A stretch of 64,000 nt of DNA from Actinomycetes bacterium. GTDB taxonomy: Bacteria; Actinomycetota; Acidimicrobiia; Acidimicrobiales; Palsa-688. The stretch is from NCBI GenBank assembly GCA_021838445.1, contig JAKCDU010000003.1, forward strand, positions 62,001-126,000, written 5' to 3'. Both the position numbers and the translations under genes were made by a program. The notes beneath the pieces are model-generated. The model was not told where the DNA came from. It saw nothing but the letters and a program-made list of their open reading frames with translations, and did no database searches. Positions 42,914-51,364 of this stretch are shown here, piece after piece; the first letter of the stretch is position 1, and each line of letters begins with the position of its first letter.

Positions 42914-44661
42914 TGGCGTTCCGAGCCGAGGTTCAAGGAGAATAGGTGGGCCACCCGCTGGGTCGGGTCGAGGCGGACGTAGGCGTCCCCGCCGGCCCAG
43001 GTGTAGGTCTCCCCCGCCAACTCGTCGTAGACCACGTAGGAACCCGCGGTCGGGAGGCGCAGCGCCGTCAGATCGAGATGGATGATGGCCTCCTGGGCAC
43101 CGTAGGGATCGAGGTTCACCACGACGAGGACCCGGTCGGAGCCGTCGTCGCTGGTCTTGGCGTAGGCGATGATCTGCGGGTTGGTCGTGGGGAAGAAGCG
43201 GATCGACCGCAGCCGCCGGAGTGCCGGATGGTAGCGGCGGATGCGGTTGACGGCGGTGATGAGCGGTACCAGCGATCCGGGCTGGTCGAAATCCCGGAGG
43301 CGTATCTGGTACTTCTCCGAATCGAGGTACTCCTCGTTGGTCTCCGACGCCGGCTGGTTCTCGTACAGCTCGTATCCCGAGTAGAGACCGTAAGAAGGAG
43401 ACAGCGTTGCTGCCAGCACAAGGCGCAGGGCGAAGGCGCTGGGCGGCCCGTTGCGCAGCGGCCCGGAGAGGATGTCGGGGGTGTTGGGCCAGAAGTTGGG
43501 ACGCATGTAGTCGGTCCTCGGACTGTGGGCCAGCTCCTCCATGTAGGCCCAGATGCCCTCCTCACCGTGCTGTTCGGTCCGCCACGTGAAGTAGGTGTAG
43601 CTCTGGGAGAAACCAGCCTCCGCCAGGCGGGCCATCACGTGGGGCCGGGTGAAGGCTTCGGCGAGGAACAGCACGTCGGGATGCTCCGCTTGCACCTCCG
43701 AGATGACCCACTCCCAGAAGGCCACTGGCTTGGTGTGGGGGTTGTCCACTCTGAATATGCGCACACCGAAGGAGATCCAGTGGTCGAGTACGGCCTTGCA
43801 CGCCGACCACATCGCCTCCCGGTCGCGCTCCCTGTCGGGCCAGAAGTTGAGCGGATAGATGTCCTGGTAGATCTTGGGCGGGTTCTCGGCGCAGGCGATG
43901 GTCCCGTCGGGCCGGTGGTGGAACCACTCGGGATGCTCACCCACCCAGGGGTGATCGGGCGAGCACTGCAGCGCGTAGTCGAGGGCCAGTTCCATCCCGT
44001 TGGCTCGCAGCTCGGCGATCAGATGCACCAGATCGTCCTCGGTCCCGAGCTCGGGATGGATGGCGGTATGGCCGCCTTCCTTCGAACCGATGGCCCAGGG
44101 ACTACCCGGGTCGCCGGGGCCGGCCTCGAGGGAGTTGTTGGGACCCTTGCGGAAGGTGCGACCGATGGGGTGGATCGGCGGCACGTACAGCACATCGAAG
44201 CCCATCGCCGCCAGTGCCGGGACCCGCTCGGCGGTGCCCCTGAAGCCGCCGAGGGACCGGGGGAACAGCTCGTACCACGCCCCGAACAGGGCCCGTTCGC
44301 GGTCGACCCACAGTCGCACCGGATCGGAAGGGGTCAGGTCGACGGCGTCGTCGAAACCGTGCAGCTCGCCTGCCATCCCGAAGCGCACGGTGTGGCCCTG
44401 GACCTCCAGGCGGTGCGGACCGATCTCCGACGCCACGACGGTGGCCGTCCACTCGTCGTTGCCCAGCGGCTCGAGCGGGGCCACGGCCACCGGATCGGTT
44501 CGGCCCTCGGCGTAGAGCAGGACACGACCGGTGATGGGATCGTGGCCATCACGGAACATGACCGCGGTCACCGCCACCGGCTCACCCACGACAGCCTTGG
44601 CCGAGCGGCTCGGATGGGGGGCACGAGGCCTGATGTCCTCGATCACCAGGCGTCCGGTCAC
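42910..44661 (-). CDS. glgE: alpha-1,4-glucan:maltose-1-phosphate maltosyltransferase
   Basis: Adds maltosyl units from maltose-1-phosphate to alpha-glucan. GH13 subfamily 3 signatures: [46 protein letters not shown] (nucleophile Asp) and [14 protein letters not shown] (acid Glu). At 583 residues it is shorter than well-studied GlgE proteins (about 660-700). The shortening falls between the N-terminal beta domain and the barrel, where a helical insert is normally found. GTG start with TAGCCT 7 bases upstream. First gene of the operon, divergent from glgP. Confidence 0.94.
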
Positions 44662-44668
44662 GGCCTTC

Positions 44669-44674
44669 AGGCTA
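44669..44674 (-). promoter_or_regulatory. -10 element of the glgE operon
   Basis: TAGCCT on the minus strand, 7 bases before the GTG at 44661; leaderless spacing. Confidence 0.5.
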
Positions 44675-44716
44675 CCCGCGCCGGCTCTGGCGGAATCGGC
44701 CGCTCCGGGGGCGCAG

Positions 44717-44722
44717 TAGCTT
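44717..44722 (+). promoter_or_regulatory. -10 element of glgP
   Basis: TAGCTT, 7 bases before the ATG at 44730. It faces away from the glgE hexamer 42 bases to the left. Confidence 0.5.
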
Positions 44723-44729
44723 TGAAAAG

Positions 44730-47270
44730 ATGAGAGCGCTACGCAGCTTCACGGTCAGGGCCCGCCTCCCCGAGCCTCTGGTGCCGCTTCAGGACCTGGC
44801 CTTCAACCTGCGTTGGTCCTGGGACACCCGGACGCGTGATCTCTTCCGATGGGTCGACCCGCAGATATGGGAGAGCACCTTCCACGACCCGGTGCGCCTG
44901 CTCGGTCTCGTCGACCGCCAGCGCCTCGACCAACTGGCCGCCGACCCCGGATTCATGGGTTTCCTCACCGAGATGCACGACGAGCTGCGCCGCTACACCG
45001 GGCGGCCCCGTTGGTTCCAGACCAGCGGCGACATCTCCCTGCGGGGCGTCGCCTACTTCTCACCCGAGTTCGGGATCGCCGAGGCCCTACCCCAGTACTC
45101 CGGAGGTCTCGGGGTCCTGGCCGGGGACCACCTCAAGGCGTCGAGCAGCCTGGGCGTGCCTCTGATCGGTGTGGGCCTCATGTACCGGATGGGGTACTTC
45201 CGCCAGCACCTCGACTCGGAGGGATGGCAGGAGGAGCGCTACCCGGTACTCGACCCCCATTCGATGGCGTTGGAACTGGTGAGCGACGTGCGGGTCGCAG
45301 TTGACCTGGCCGGGGCCCGCCTGGAAGCGCAGGTGTGGCTGGCTCAGGTCGGGCGGGTGAAGCTGTACCTGCTCGACGCCGACGTCGAGCCCAACGCCCC
45401 GGAGGAGCGGGCCGTGACCGACCGCCTCTACGGTGGCGGTCCCGAGCACCGGCTGCGCCAGGAGATCCTGCTCGGCATCGGCGGGGTACGGGCCCTTGAC
45501 GCGGTGGGTGCCGCCACTCAGGTGTTCCACACCAACGAGGGTCACGCCGGCTTCCTCGGCCTCGAACGCATCCGCCGCCTGATCGTCGGGGAGGGCCTCA
45601 GCTGGGACGAGGCGGTGGAAGCCACCCGGTCCGGCACCGTGTTCACGACCCACACTCCGGTACCGGCGGGGATCGACCGCTTCCCCCGCGACATGATGGA
45701 GCGCTACTTCTCCGACTGGGCCATGGAATGTGGCATTTCCATCGACACGCTCATGGCCCTCGGCCACTTCCCGGGGGAGTCCCCCTCCGACCCGTTCAAC
45801 ATGGCGGTGATGGGCCTGCGCCTGGCCGGCCGGTCCAACGGCGTGGCCGCCCTGCACGGGCGCACCAGCCGTGAGATGTTCCAGGGACTGTGGCCGCGCG
45901 TCCCGGTCGAGGAGGTGCCCATCCAGTCGGTCACCAACGGGGTCCACGGGCGAACCTGGGTGTCCTCGCAGATGGACGACCTTCTCTCCAAGTACGTGTC
46001 GCCCGCCTGGGACGACGCCGGGCCGGAGGAGTGGGCCGGGATCTGCGCGGCCCGCGACGACGAGCTGTGGCGGGTGCGCGAGCAGGGACGCGCCGCCCTG
46101 GTCGACTTCGTACGGGAGCGCCTGCGCAGCGGCTTGACCGAGCGGGGGGTCTCCAGCACCGACGCCACATGGGTCGACGAGGTCCTGGACCCCCGGTACC
46201 TGATAGTGGGCTTCTCGAGGCGCTTCGCCACCTACAAGCGGGCCACCCTCCTCTTCTCGCAGGCCGACCGCCTGCGCGCCCTGCTCCTCGACCCCCAGAA
46301 CCCCATTCAGTTGGTGTTCGCCGGCAAGGCCCACCCGGCCGACGAGCTGGGCAAGGAGATGATCGCCCAGATCGTCCGCTTCTCGAGGGACCCGACGCTG
46401 CGCCACCGCATCACCTTCATCGAGAACTACGACATTTCCGTGGCCCGCATGATGTACCAGGGCTGCGACGTCTGGCTGAACACCCCCCGCCGCCCGATGG
46501 AGGCCAGCGGCACCAGCGGCGAGAAGGCCGCCCTCAACGGCGCTCTCAACCTGTCGATACTCGACGGCTGGTGGGATGAGATGTTCGACGGGACCAACGG
46601 GTGGGCCATCTCCTCGGCCGAGCGCATCACCGACCTCACCCACCGCGACGAGGTCGAGGCCACCAGCCTCTTCGAGATCCTCGAGCGCCAGATCGTCCCC
46701 CTGTACTACGAACGGCGGGGAGGGCGCTACCCCCGCGACTGGGTGGCCCGGGTCAAGTCCTCGGTGGCCTCACTCGGTCCCAAGGTGATGGCCTCCCGGA
46801 TGGTCAAGGATTACGTCCACGACCTCTACGAGCCCACCGCCCTCCAGACCGACGCCCTGTCCGCCGACGGCTACCGCCGGGCCCGCCAGCTGGCCGCCTG
46901 GAAGCAGCGGGTGAGCGGGGCCTGGCCCGAGGTCAAGGTCCTCCTCGTGGAGCAGGACGACGGCGGCGGGCTCATGGACCTCGGGGGACGGCGCTCGGTG
47001 GCGGTGTCGGTGGACCTCGGCTCCCTCAGCCCCGACGACGTGGCCGTGGAGCTGCTCCACGGTCCGGTGGTCAGCAACGAGGAGATGTCCTCGACCGAGG
47101 TGGTTCGCCTGGCCCTGAGCCCCGATGCCAACCCCGAGTCGGGCCCGTTCCGCTACGTGGGGTCGTTCCCCTGCGACCGCTCCGGTCGTCACGGCTACAC
47201 GGTCCGCATCGTGCCGTCCCATCCCGATCTGGTCGAAGCGGTCGAGATGGGCTGCATCGCCTGGGCCTGA
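44730..47270 (+). CDS. glgP: alpha-glucan (glycogen) phosphorylase
   Basis: Phosphorolysis of alpha-1,4 glucan to glucose-1-phosphate. 846 residues, of the shorter actinobacterial/thermophilic subfamily rather than the E. coli type. DLAFNLRWSWDTRTRDLF start, YFSPEFGIAEALPQYSGGLG, VFHTNEGHAGFL, TTHTPVPAGIDRF, and the PLP-binding Lys in ASGTSGEKAALNG followed by LNLSILDGWWDE. It lies back-to-back with glgE, so glucan synthesis and breakdown share one 68-base control region. Confidence 0.96.
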   Translation: MRALRSFTVRARLPEPLVPLQDLAFNLRWSWDTRTRDLFRWVDPQIWESTFHDPVRLLGLVDRQRLDQLAADPGFMGFLTEMHDELRRYTGRPRWFQTSGDISLRGVAYFSPEFGIAEALPQYSGGLGVLAGDHLKASSSLGVPLIGVGLMYRMGYFRQHLDSEGWQEERYPVLDPHSMALELVSDVRVAVDLAGARLEAQVWLAQVGRVKLYLLDADVEPNAPEERAVTDRLYGGGPEHRLRQEILLGIGGVRALDAVGAATQVFHTNEGHAGFLGLERIRRLIVGEGLSWDEAVEATRSGTVFTTHTPVPAGIDRFPRDMMERYFSDWAMECGISIDTLMALGHFPGESPSDPFNMAVMGLRLAGRSNGVAALHGRTSREMFQGLWPRVPVEEVPIQSVTNGVHGRTWVSSQMDDLLSKYVSPAWDDAGPEEWAGICAARDDELWRVREQGRAALVDFVRERLRSGLTERGVSSTDATWVDEVLDPRYLIVGFSRRFATYKRATLLFSQADRLRALLLDPQNPIQLVFAGKAHPADELGKEMIAQIVRFSRDPTLRHRITFIENYDISVARMMYQGCDVWLNTPRRPMEASGTSGEKAALNGALNLSILDGWWDEMFDGTNGWAISSAERITDLTHRDEVEATSLFEILERQIVPLYYERRGGRYPRDWVARVKSSVASLGPKVMASRMVKDYVHDLYEPTALQTDALSADGYRRARQLAAWKQRVSGAWPEVKVLLVEQDDGGGLMDLGGRRSVAVSVDLGSLSPDDVAVELLHGPVVSNEEMSSTEVVRLALSPDANPESGPFRYVGSFPCDRSGRHGYTVRIVPSHPDLVEAVEMGCIAWA

Positions 47271-47298
47271 CTCCGGCCCCCGCCGGCCCCCACCCCGC

Positions 47299-48252
47299 TC
47301 AGGCCCCGGCGAGAAGCTCGTCGGCTACCTGGTAGGGGTCCTTCCTCCGCTCGATCAGTTCCCGGGTGACGGTGTCCCAAGCGGATCCGGCACGGACCGC
47401 CGTGAGCTGCTCCTCGATGGAGGCGACCAGGATGCGCCCCAACTCGTCGAGCAGCCGCCGCGCCCGTCGCTCCTGCAGCTCCCCGCTGGACTCGAGATGG
47501 CTCCTGTGGTCGACCACCGCCGCCCACAGCGCCGGGACGCCCTCGCCGGTGGCGGCCACGCAGGGCAGCACCGGGGGCCGCCAGGCGCCCATGTGCATGT
47601 TCATGTCCAACATGTTCTCCAGGTCCCGCCGGGTCTCCTCGGCACCGGGGCGGTCGGACTTGTTGACGGCGAACACGTCGGCGATCTCCAGCAGCCCCGC
47701 CTTGGCCGCCTGAACTGCGTCACCCCAGCCGGGGTTGACCACCACCACCGTGGTGTCAGCCGCCCCGGCTACCTCCACCTCCACCTGCCCCACCCCCACG
47801 GTCTCCACCAGCACGACCGGGTAGCCGCAGGCGGCCAGCACCCGGATGGCTTCGGGAGCGGCCAGGGCCAGGCCCCCCAGGTGGCCTCTCGTGGCCATGG
47901 ACCGCACGAACACCTTGGGGTCCAGGGCGTGGCCCTGCATGCGGATACGGTCGCCGAGGATGGCCCCTCCCGAGAAGGGCGACGACGGGTCGATGGCCAA
48001 TACCCCCACCGGCACCTCCAGGACGGCCCGGACCTCGCTGATCAAGCGGTCGGTGAGAGTGGACTTCCCGGCTCCGGGAGCCCCGGTTATGCCGACGACG
48101 TGGTCGCCCTGGCCGTCGGGGAAGGTGAGCCGCCCGACCTGGCGGGCCGCCGGGCCGCCCCGTTCCACGAGGGAAAGGAGTCGGCCGAGCGCGGCCCGCT
48201 CCCCTCGCCGGGCGGCTTCGTAGAGGACTGCGGGTTCTCGGGCCGGGGGCAT
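47299..48252 (-). CDS. meaB: methylmalonyl-CoA mutase-associated GTPase
   Basis: G3E-family GTPase that protects and reloads adenosylcobalamin on methylmalonyl-CoA mutase. 317 residues. P-loop GITGAPGAGKSTLTDRL, switch I region PSSPFSGGAILGDRIRM, VETVGVGQVEVEVAG, and the guanine motif NKSD. Start set at ATG 48250-48252 (MPPAREPAVLYEAAR). Its probable client is the mutase at 6538-8121, far away in the window; no mutase gene is adjacent. Divergent from the M20 peptidase gene. Confidence 0.94.
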   Translation of the reverse strand: MPPAREPAVLYEAARRGERAALGRLLSLVERGGPAARQVGRLTFPDGQGDHVVGITGAPGAGKSTLTDRLISEVRAVLEVPVGVLAIDPSSPFSGGAILGDRIRMQGHALDPKVFVRSMATRGHLGGLALAAPEAIRVLAACGYPVVLVETVGVGQVEVEVAGAADTTVVVVNPGWGDAVQAAKAGLLEIADVFAVNKSDRPGAEETRRDLENMLDMNMHMGAWRPPVLPCVAATGEGVPALWAAVVDHRSHLESSGELQERRARRLLDELGRILVASIEEQLTAVRAGSAWDTVTRELIERRKDPYQVADELLAGA

Positions 48253-48281
48253 GGCCGACCAGTATGGCGGGCCGCCCGCCG

Positions 48282-48287
48282 TACGCT
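48282..48287 (+). promoter_or_regulatory. -10 element of the M20 gene
   Basis: TACGCT, 6 bases before the GTG at 48294; leaderless spacing. Confidence 0.5.
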
Positions 48288-48293
48288 CTAGAC

Positions 48294-49463
48294 GTGGCAT
48301 CGCTCCTCGAACACGTCGACGTCGATCGGCTGGTGTCGCTGACCAGCGCGCTGGTGGCCGTGGACACCCGCAACCCTCCCGGCAACGAGGCACCCATCGA
48401 GGAGGTGGTGCGCTCGGCCCTGGACGCCCGCACCTCGCGCTGGAGGAGTATCGAGCCGGCCCTCGGGCGGCTGTCCCTCGTGGCCGAACTGGACCACCCC
48501 GCCGGCCCCGACCCGCGCCGCCCGACCCTGATCGTCAATGGCCACCTCGACGTGGTACCGGTCAACGCCAGCGCGTGGAGCCATGACCCTTTCGACCCGC
48601 AGGTGGTGGACGGGCGCCTCTACGGGCGGGGCACGGCCGACATGAAGGGCGGTATAGCCGCCGCCATCTGCGCCCTCGACGTTCTGGAGCGGGCCGGCCG
48701 GGTCCCGGGCTGCAACCTGGTGTTCCACCTCGTCGCCGACGAGGAGCGCGGCGGCCGGCTGGGGACCCTGGCCCTCCTCGAGGCGGGGATGATCCAGGGG
48801 GACGCCTGCCTGGTCCCCGAGCCCACTGATCTCGAGCTCTGCGTGGCCGAACGGGGCCTGCTCCAGGCGCGGTTGCACATCGCCGGCCGGCCGGGGCACG
48901 GCAGCCGACCCCGCGAGGGGATTTCGGCCATAGAGCACGCCGCCCGGGTGGTGCTGGCGCTGCACGCCGCCGACTTCGGCGGCGATGAGCACCCCCTGCT
49001 CGGGCGGCCGACGGCCAATGTGGGCACCATCAGCGGGGGCAGCGCGTTCAACACGGTGGCCGAATCTTGCGTGGTGGGCGTGGACCGCCGGGTCCTACCC
49101 GGAGCGACCGCCGAGTCGACGCAGGCCGAGATCGAGGCGCTCATCGAGGCCGCCGGCGTGGAGGGTCTGCGCTACCGCTTCGAGCTGGACACCTTCGGGG
49201 AGGCCAGTGAGATGTCCCCCGGCGACCCCTGGGTGAAGTTGGTGGGCGACGCCGTGGCCGGGGCGACGGGGCGACCGCCGGGGGTGATCGGCATGACTTT
49301 CACCACCGACGCCCGCTTCGTGCGCAACCAGGCGGGCATCCCCTCGGTGGTGTGCGGGCCGGGCCGCATCGATCAGGCCCACGGTGACGACGAGTACGTC
49401 GAGGTGTCGAGTCTGGCCCAGGCGGCCGCCGCCTTCGCCGAGCTGTTCGCGTCCTACGCCTGA
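48294..49463 (+). CDS. M20-family metallopeptidase/deacylase (ArgE/DapE type)
   Basis: 389 residues. Two-zinc amidohydrolase of the acetylornithine deacetylase / succinyl-diaminopimelate desuccinylase family: VNGHLDVVPVNASAWSHDPF (His ligand), GRLYGRGTADMKGGIAA (bridging Asp), VADEERGGRLGTL (catalytic Glu) and a dimerisation domain from about residue 180 (GRPGHGSRPREGISAIEHA). Specific substrate cannot be fixed, and neither an arginine nor a lysine gene is adjacent. GTG at 48294 begins VASLLEHVDVDRL. Confidence 0.87.
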   Translation: MASLLEHVDVDRLVSLTSALVAVDTRNPPGNEAPIEEVVRSALDARTSRWRSIEPALGRLSLVAELDHPAGPDPRRPTLIVNGHLDVVPVNASAWSHDPFDPQVVDGRLYGRGTADMKGGIAAAICALDVLERAGRVPGCNLVFHLVADEERGGRLGTLALLEAGMIQGDACLVPEPTDLELCVAERGLLQARLHIAGRPGHGSRPREGISAIEHAARVVLALHAADFGGDEHPLLGRPTANVGTISGGSAFNTVAESCVVGVDRRVLPGATAESTQAEIEALIEAAGVEGLRYRFELDTFGEASEMSPGDPWVKLVGDAVAGATGRPPGVIGMTFTTDARFVRNQAGIPSVVCGPGRIDQAHGDDEYVEVSSLAQAAAAFAELFASYA

Positions 49464-49464
49464 T

Positions 49465-49494
49465 CCGAGGGGCGCCCCGAGCCGAGGGGCGCCC
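49465..49494. repeat. 13-base direct repeat between convergent genes
   Basis: CCGAGGGGCGCCC at 49465-49477 and again at 49482-49494, each copy holding the palindromic GGGCGCCC core. It fills most of the gap between the M20 gene and the convergent hydrolase gene and may form alternative hairpins for termination. Confidence 0.5.
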
Positions 49495-49505
49495 GACCCG
49501 CTCAC

Positions 49506-50078
49506 TCAGCCTTTCAGCCGGTCCATCCAGTCGAGGGTCAACTCGCAGATCCGGTCGTCCACGCCGCGTAGGGCGTGGTCCTTGCCGTCGATCCAGTGGT
49601 GGGTTACCGGTCCCCTTATGGCGGCGGTGGCCAGCTCCAGCTCGTCGGGCCGGGCGAAGGCGTCGCGGGTTCCCGATATGAACAGGCAGGGGACTCCGAT
49701 GGCCGGGAAATGCCCGTCGCGCCGCTTGTCGGGCCGCCCCGGAGGGTGCAACGGGTAGCTGATGAGCAGCAGCCCGGCGGCGGCCAGTCCCTCGGCCACG
49801 GCCATGGAGCACATCCGCCCACCCATCGACCGCCCACCGAGGACCAGCCGGGCCGGGGGCGTCAAACGCCCGCTCAGGGCGGCGGCTTCGGCCCGGACGG
49901 CCTCGACCAGGACCGGGGCCCGGTCGGGCGCCCGGCGGCCGGCCCGCCGGTAGGGGAAATCCATGCGCTCCACGGTCCAGCCCGCCGGGCCGGCCGCGCC
50001 GTCGAGAGCGACCAGCGTGGCCTGATCCCGGTCGGCTCCCGCGCCCGGTGCCAGCAGGAGGCCCTGGGAGGGCTTCAA
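49506..50078 (-). CDS. small alpha/beta hydrolase (Tex30/KANL3-like)
   Basis: 190 residues. LLLAPGAGADRDQATL near the start, nucleophile elbow LVLGGRSMGGRMCSMAV, ISGTRDAFARPDEL (acid) and WIDGKDHAL (His) form the expected triad of the dienelactone-hydrolase-like group. Substrate unknown. The start is TTG (50076-50078) overlapping the previous gene's TGA as TTGA, so it is the coupled last gene of a four-gene operon with a zinc-ribbon protein, an FAD oxidoreductase and a GT39 transferase. Confidence 0.8.
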   Translation of the reverse strand: MKPSQGLLLAPGAGADRDQATLVALDGAAGPAGWTVERMDFPYRRAGRRAPDRAPVLVEAVRAEAAALSGRLTPPARLVLGGRSMGGRMCSMAVAEGLAAAGLLLISYPLHPPGRPDKRRDGHFPAIGVPCLFISGTRDAFARPDELELATAAIRGPVTHHWIDGKDHALRGVDDRICELTLDWMDRLKG

Positions 50079-51361
50079 ACGACGGCGCGCAGGAGGTTGT
50101 GGAGCTGGTCGGCGTGCTCGAAGACCTCGTTGGGGTCGTGGCCGCCTTCGATGGCCGCAGCCAGCGAACGGGCCCGGCTGCGGATGCGGAACCAGTCGAC
50201 CTCGTCGAGCCCGAGCAGCGGAGGACCCTCGGTCTCTTCGATCCAGCGCAGCGTCGCGTCGCGGCGCATGTCGTCGGTCGGATCAGCCGACAGCCGCCCG
50301 CAGGCCGCGAACAGCTCGGCCACCGCCCGATAGCGGTCCTCGTCGCTCTGGTCGTCGGCGCCGTCGGCGTCACCGCCGATCAGATCGAACAGCGCCTCGA
50401 CCTCGTCCTCACGGCTCGAAGGAACGAGGATCTCGTCACCCTCCCATTCGTGGGCGATCCCCTTCTGGTCGAGCATGATCGAAAGCTCGGCCCTCTGGTC
50501 GGGCCGCCACCCGGCCAGCTCGTACACCGTCCGTTCACCAGGTCGGGCGGCCGGGGCCGGCGAGTCCCCGCCGGCCCCTACGCCGAGGGGGGCCAGGAGC
50601 TTCTCGAGCACCCCCGCTTCCTTGCGGATGTCCTCCTCGAGTGCCTCGTCGGCGCCGAGGGCGGTGAGCAGACGGCGGGTCACCCGCCCGATGGCCGACC
50701 ACGCCTCCTCGTCGAAGGGACCGTACCTGTCGGCCAGGAACACCGCGGTGCTGGCCTCGGCCACGTCGGCGTCGGCCTGCATGTCCGTGGGGTCGACCCG
50801 CAAGCGGGTGACGGCGTCGGCGAGGAGGCGAAGCGTGGCGGCCATGTCGTCGCCCTCGTCGATCCAGGTGTCCGACCCGTCGTCGGCGTCGACGCGCCCT
50901 TCGGCCGTCTCGTCCCCGTCGAGCGGGACCGAAGCGGCAAGGTCGTCCCCGAGCGGCCTAGCCGCGTCATCTCGACCGGCCGCAGTCCACAGGTCGGCGG
51001 CGTCGAGATGATCCCCCGGCCCGTCGCCGTCCTCCCCAGTGTCGGCAGCCGCCGCCGAGCCGGCGTCCATGGTCTCGCTCAGCATGGCCACCAGATCATC
51101 GACGCGCTCCTCATCGGCGGCGTCGATGATCAGCTCGTCTTCCTCGAAGCGGTGCTCGATCCCGAGGTCGTTCATGCGGACGATCAGCTGGCCTCGGTCG
51201 CGGTCGGCCCACCCGTCGATCCGGTAGCCGACCTCATCCTCCTCGACGCCCGGCTCGAGCTCGGGTATGGCCGAGGGCACCAGCTTCTGACGGCACGAAT
51301 GACACCGACCTCGACTGTGCACCTCGTACCCGCACGTGGCGCAGTACCAGACCCGCGCCAT
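50075..51361 (-). CDS. unknown protein: zinc ribbon plus two tandem copies of a beta-alpha/helical module
   Basis: 428 residues; family not recognised. Cys7, Cys10, Cys20 and Cys23 (CATC, CHSC) form a rubredoxin-like zinc ribbon. The rest is an internal duplication. Segment A1 (about 44-98: GYRIDGWADRDRGQLIVRM, LGIEHRFEEDELII) matches A2 (about 279-330: VYELAGWRPDQRAELSIML, KGIAHEWEGDEILV). Segment B1 (about 172-258: RLRVDPTDMQADADV) matches B2 (about 345-425: RLSADPTDDMRRDATL). A1 and B1 are split by a very acidic low-complexity stretch (101-170). The A units resemble short ferredoxin-like modules such as DUF2007, but that is a guess. ATG start, three bases after the FAD gene. Confidence 0.78.
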   Translation of the reverse strand: MARVWYCATCGYEVHSRGRCHSCRQKLVPSAIPELEPGVEEDEVGYRIDGWADRDRGQLIVRMNDLGIEHRFEEDELIIDAADEERVDDLVAMLSETMDAGSAAAADTGEDGDGPGDHLDAADLWTAAGRDDAARPLGDDLAASVPLDGDETAEGRVDADDGSDTWIDEGDDMAATLRLLADAVTRLRVDPTDMQADADVAEASTAVFLADRYGPFDEEAWSAIGRVTRRLLTALGADEALEEDIRKEAGVLEKLLAPLGVGAGGDSPAPAARPGERTVYELAGWRPDQRAELSIMLDQKGIAHEWEGDEILVPSSREDEVEALFDLIGGDADGADDQSDEDRYRAVAELFAACGRLSADPTDDMRRDATLRWIEETEGPPLLGLDEVDWFRIRSRARSLAAAIEGGHDPNEVFEHADQLHNLLRAVV

Positions 51362-51364
51362 GAT

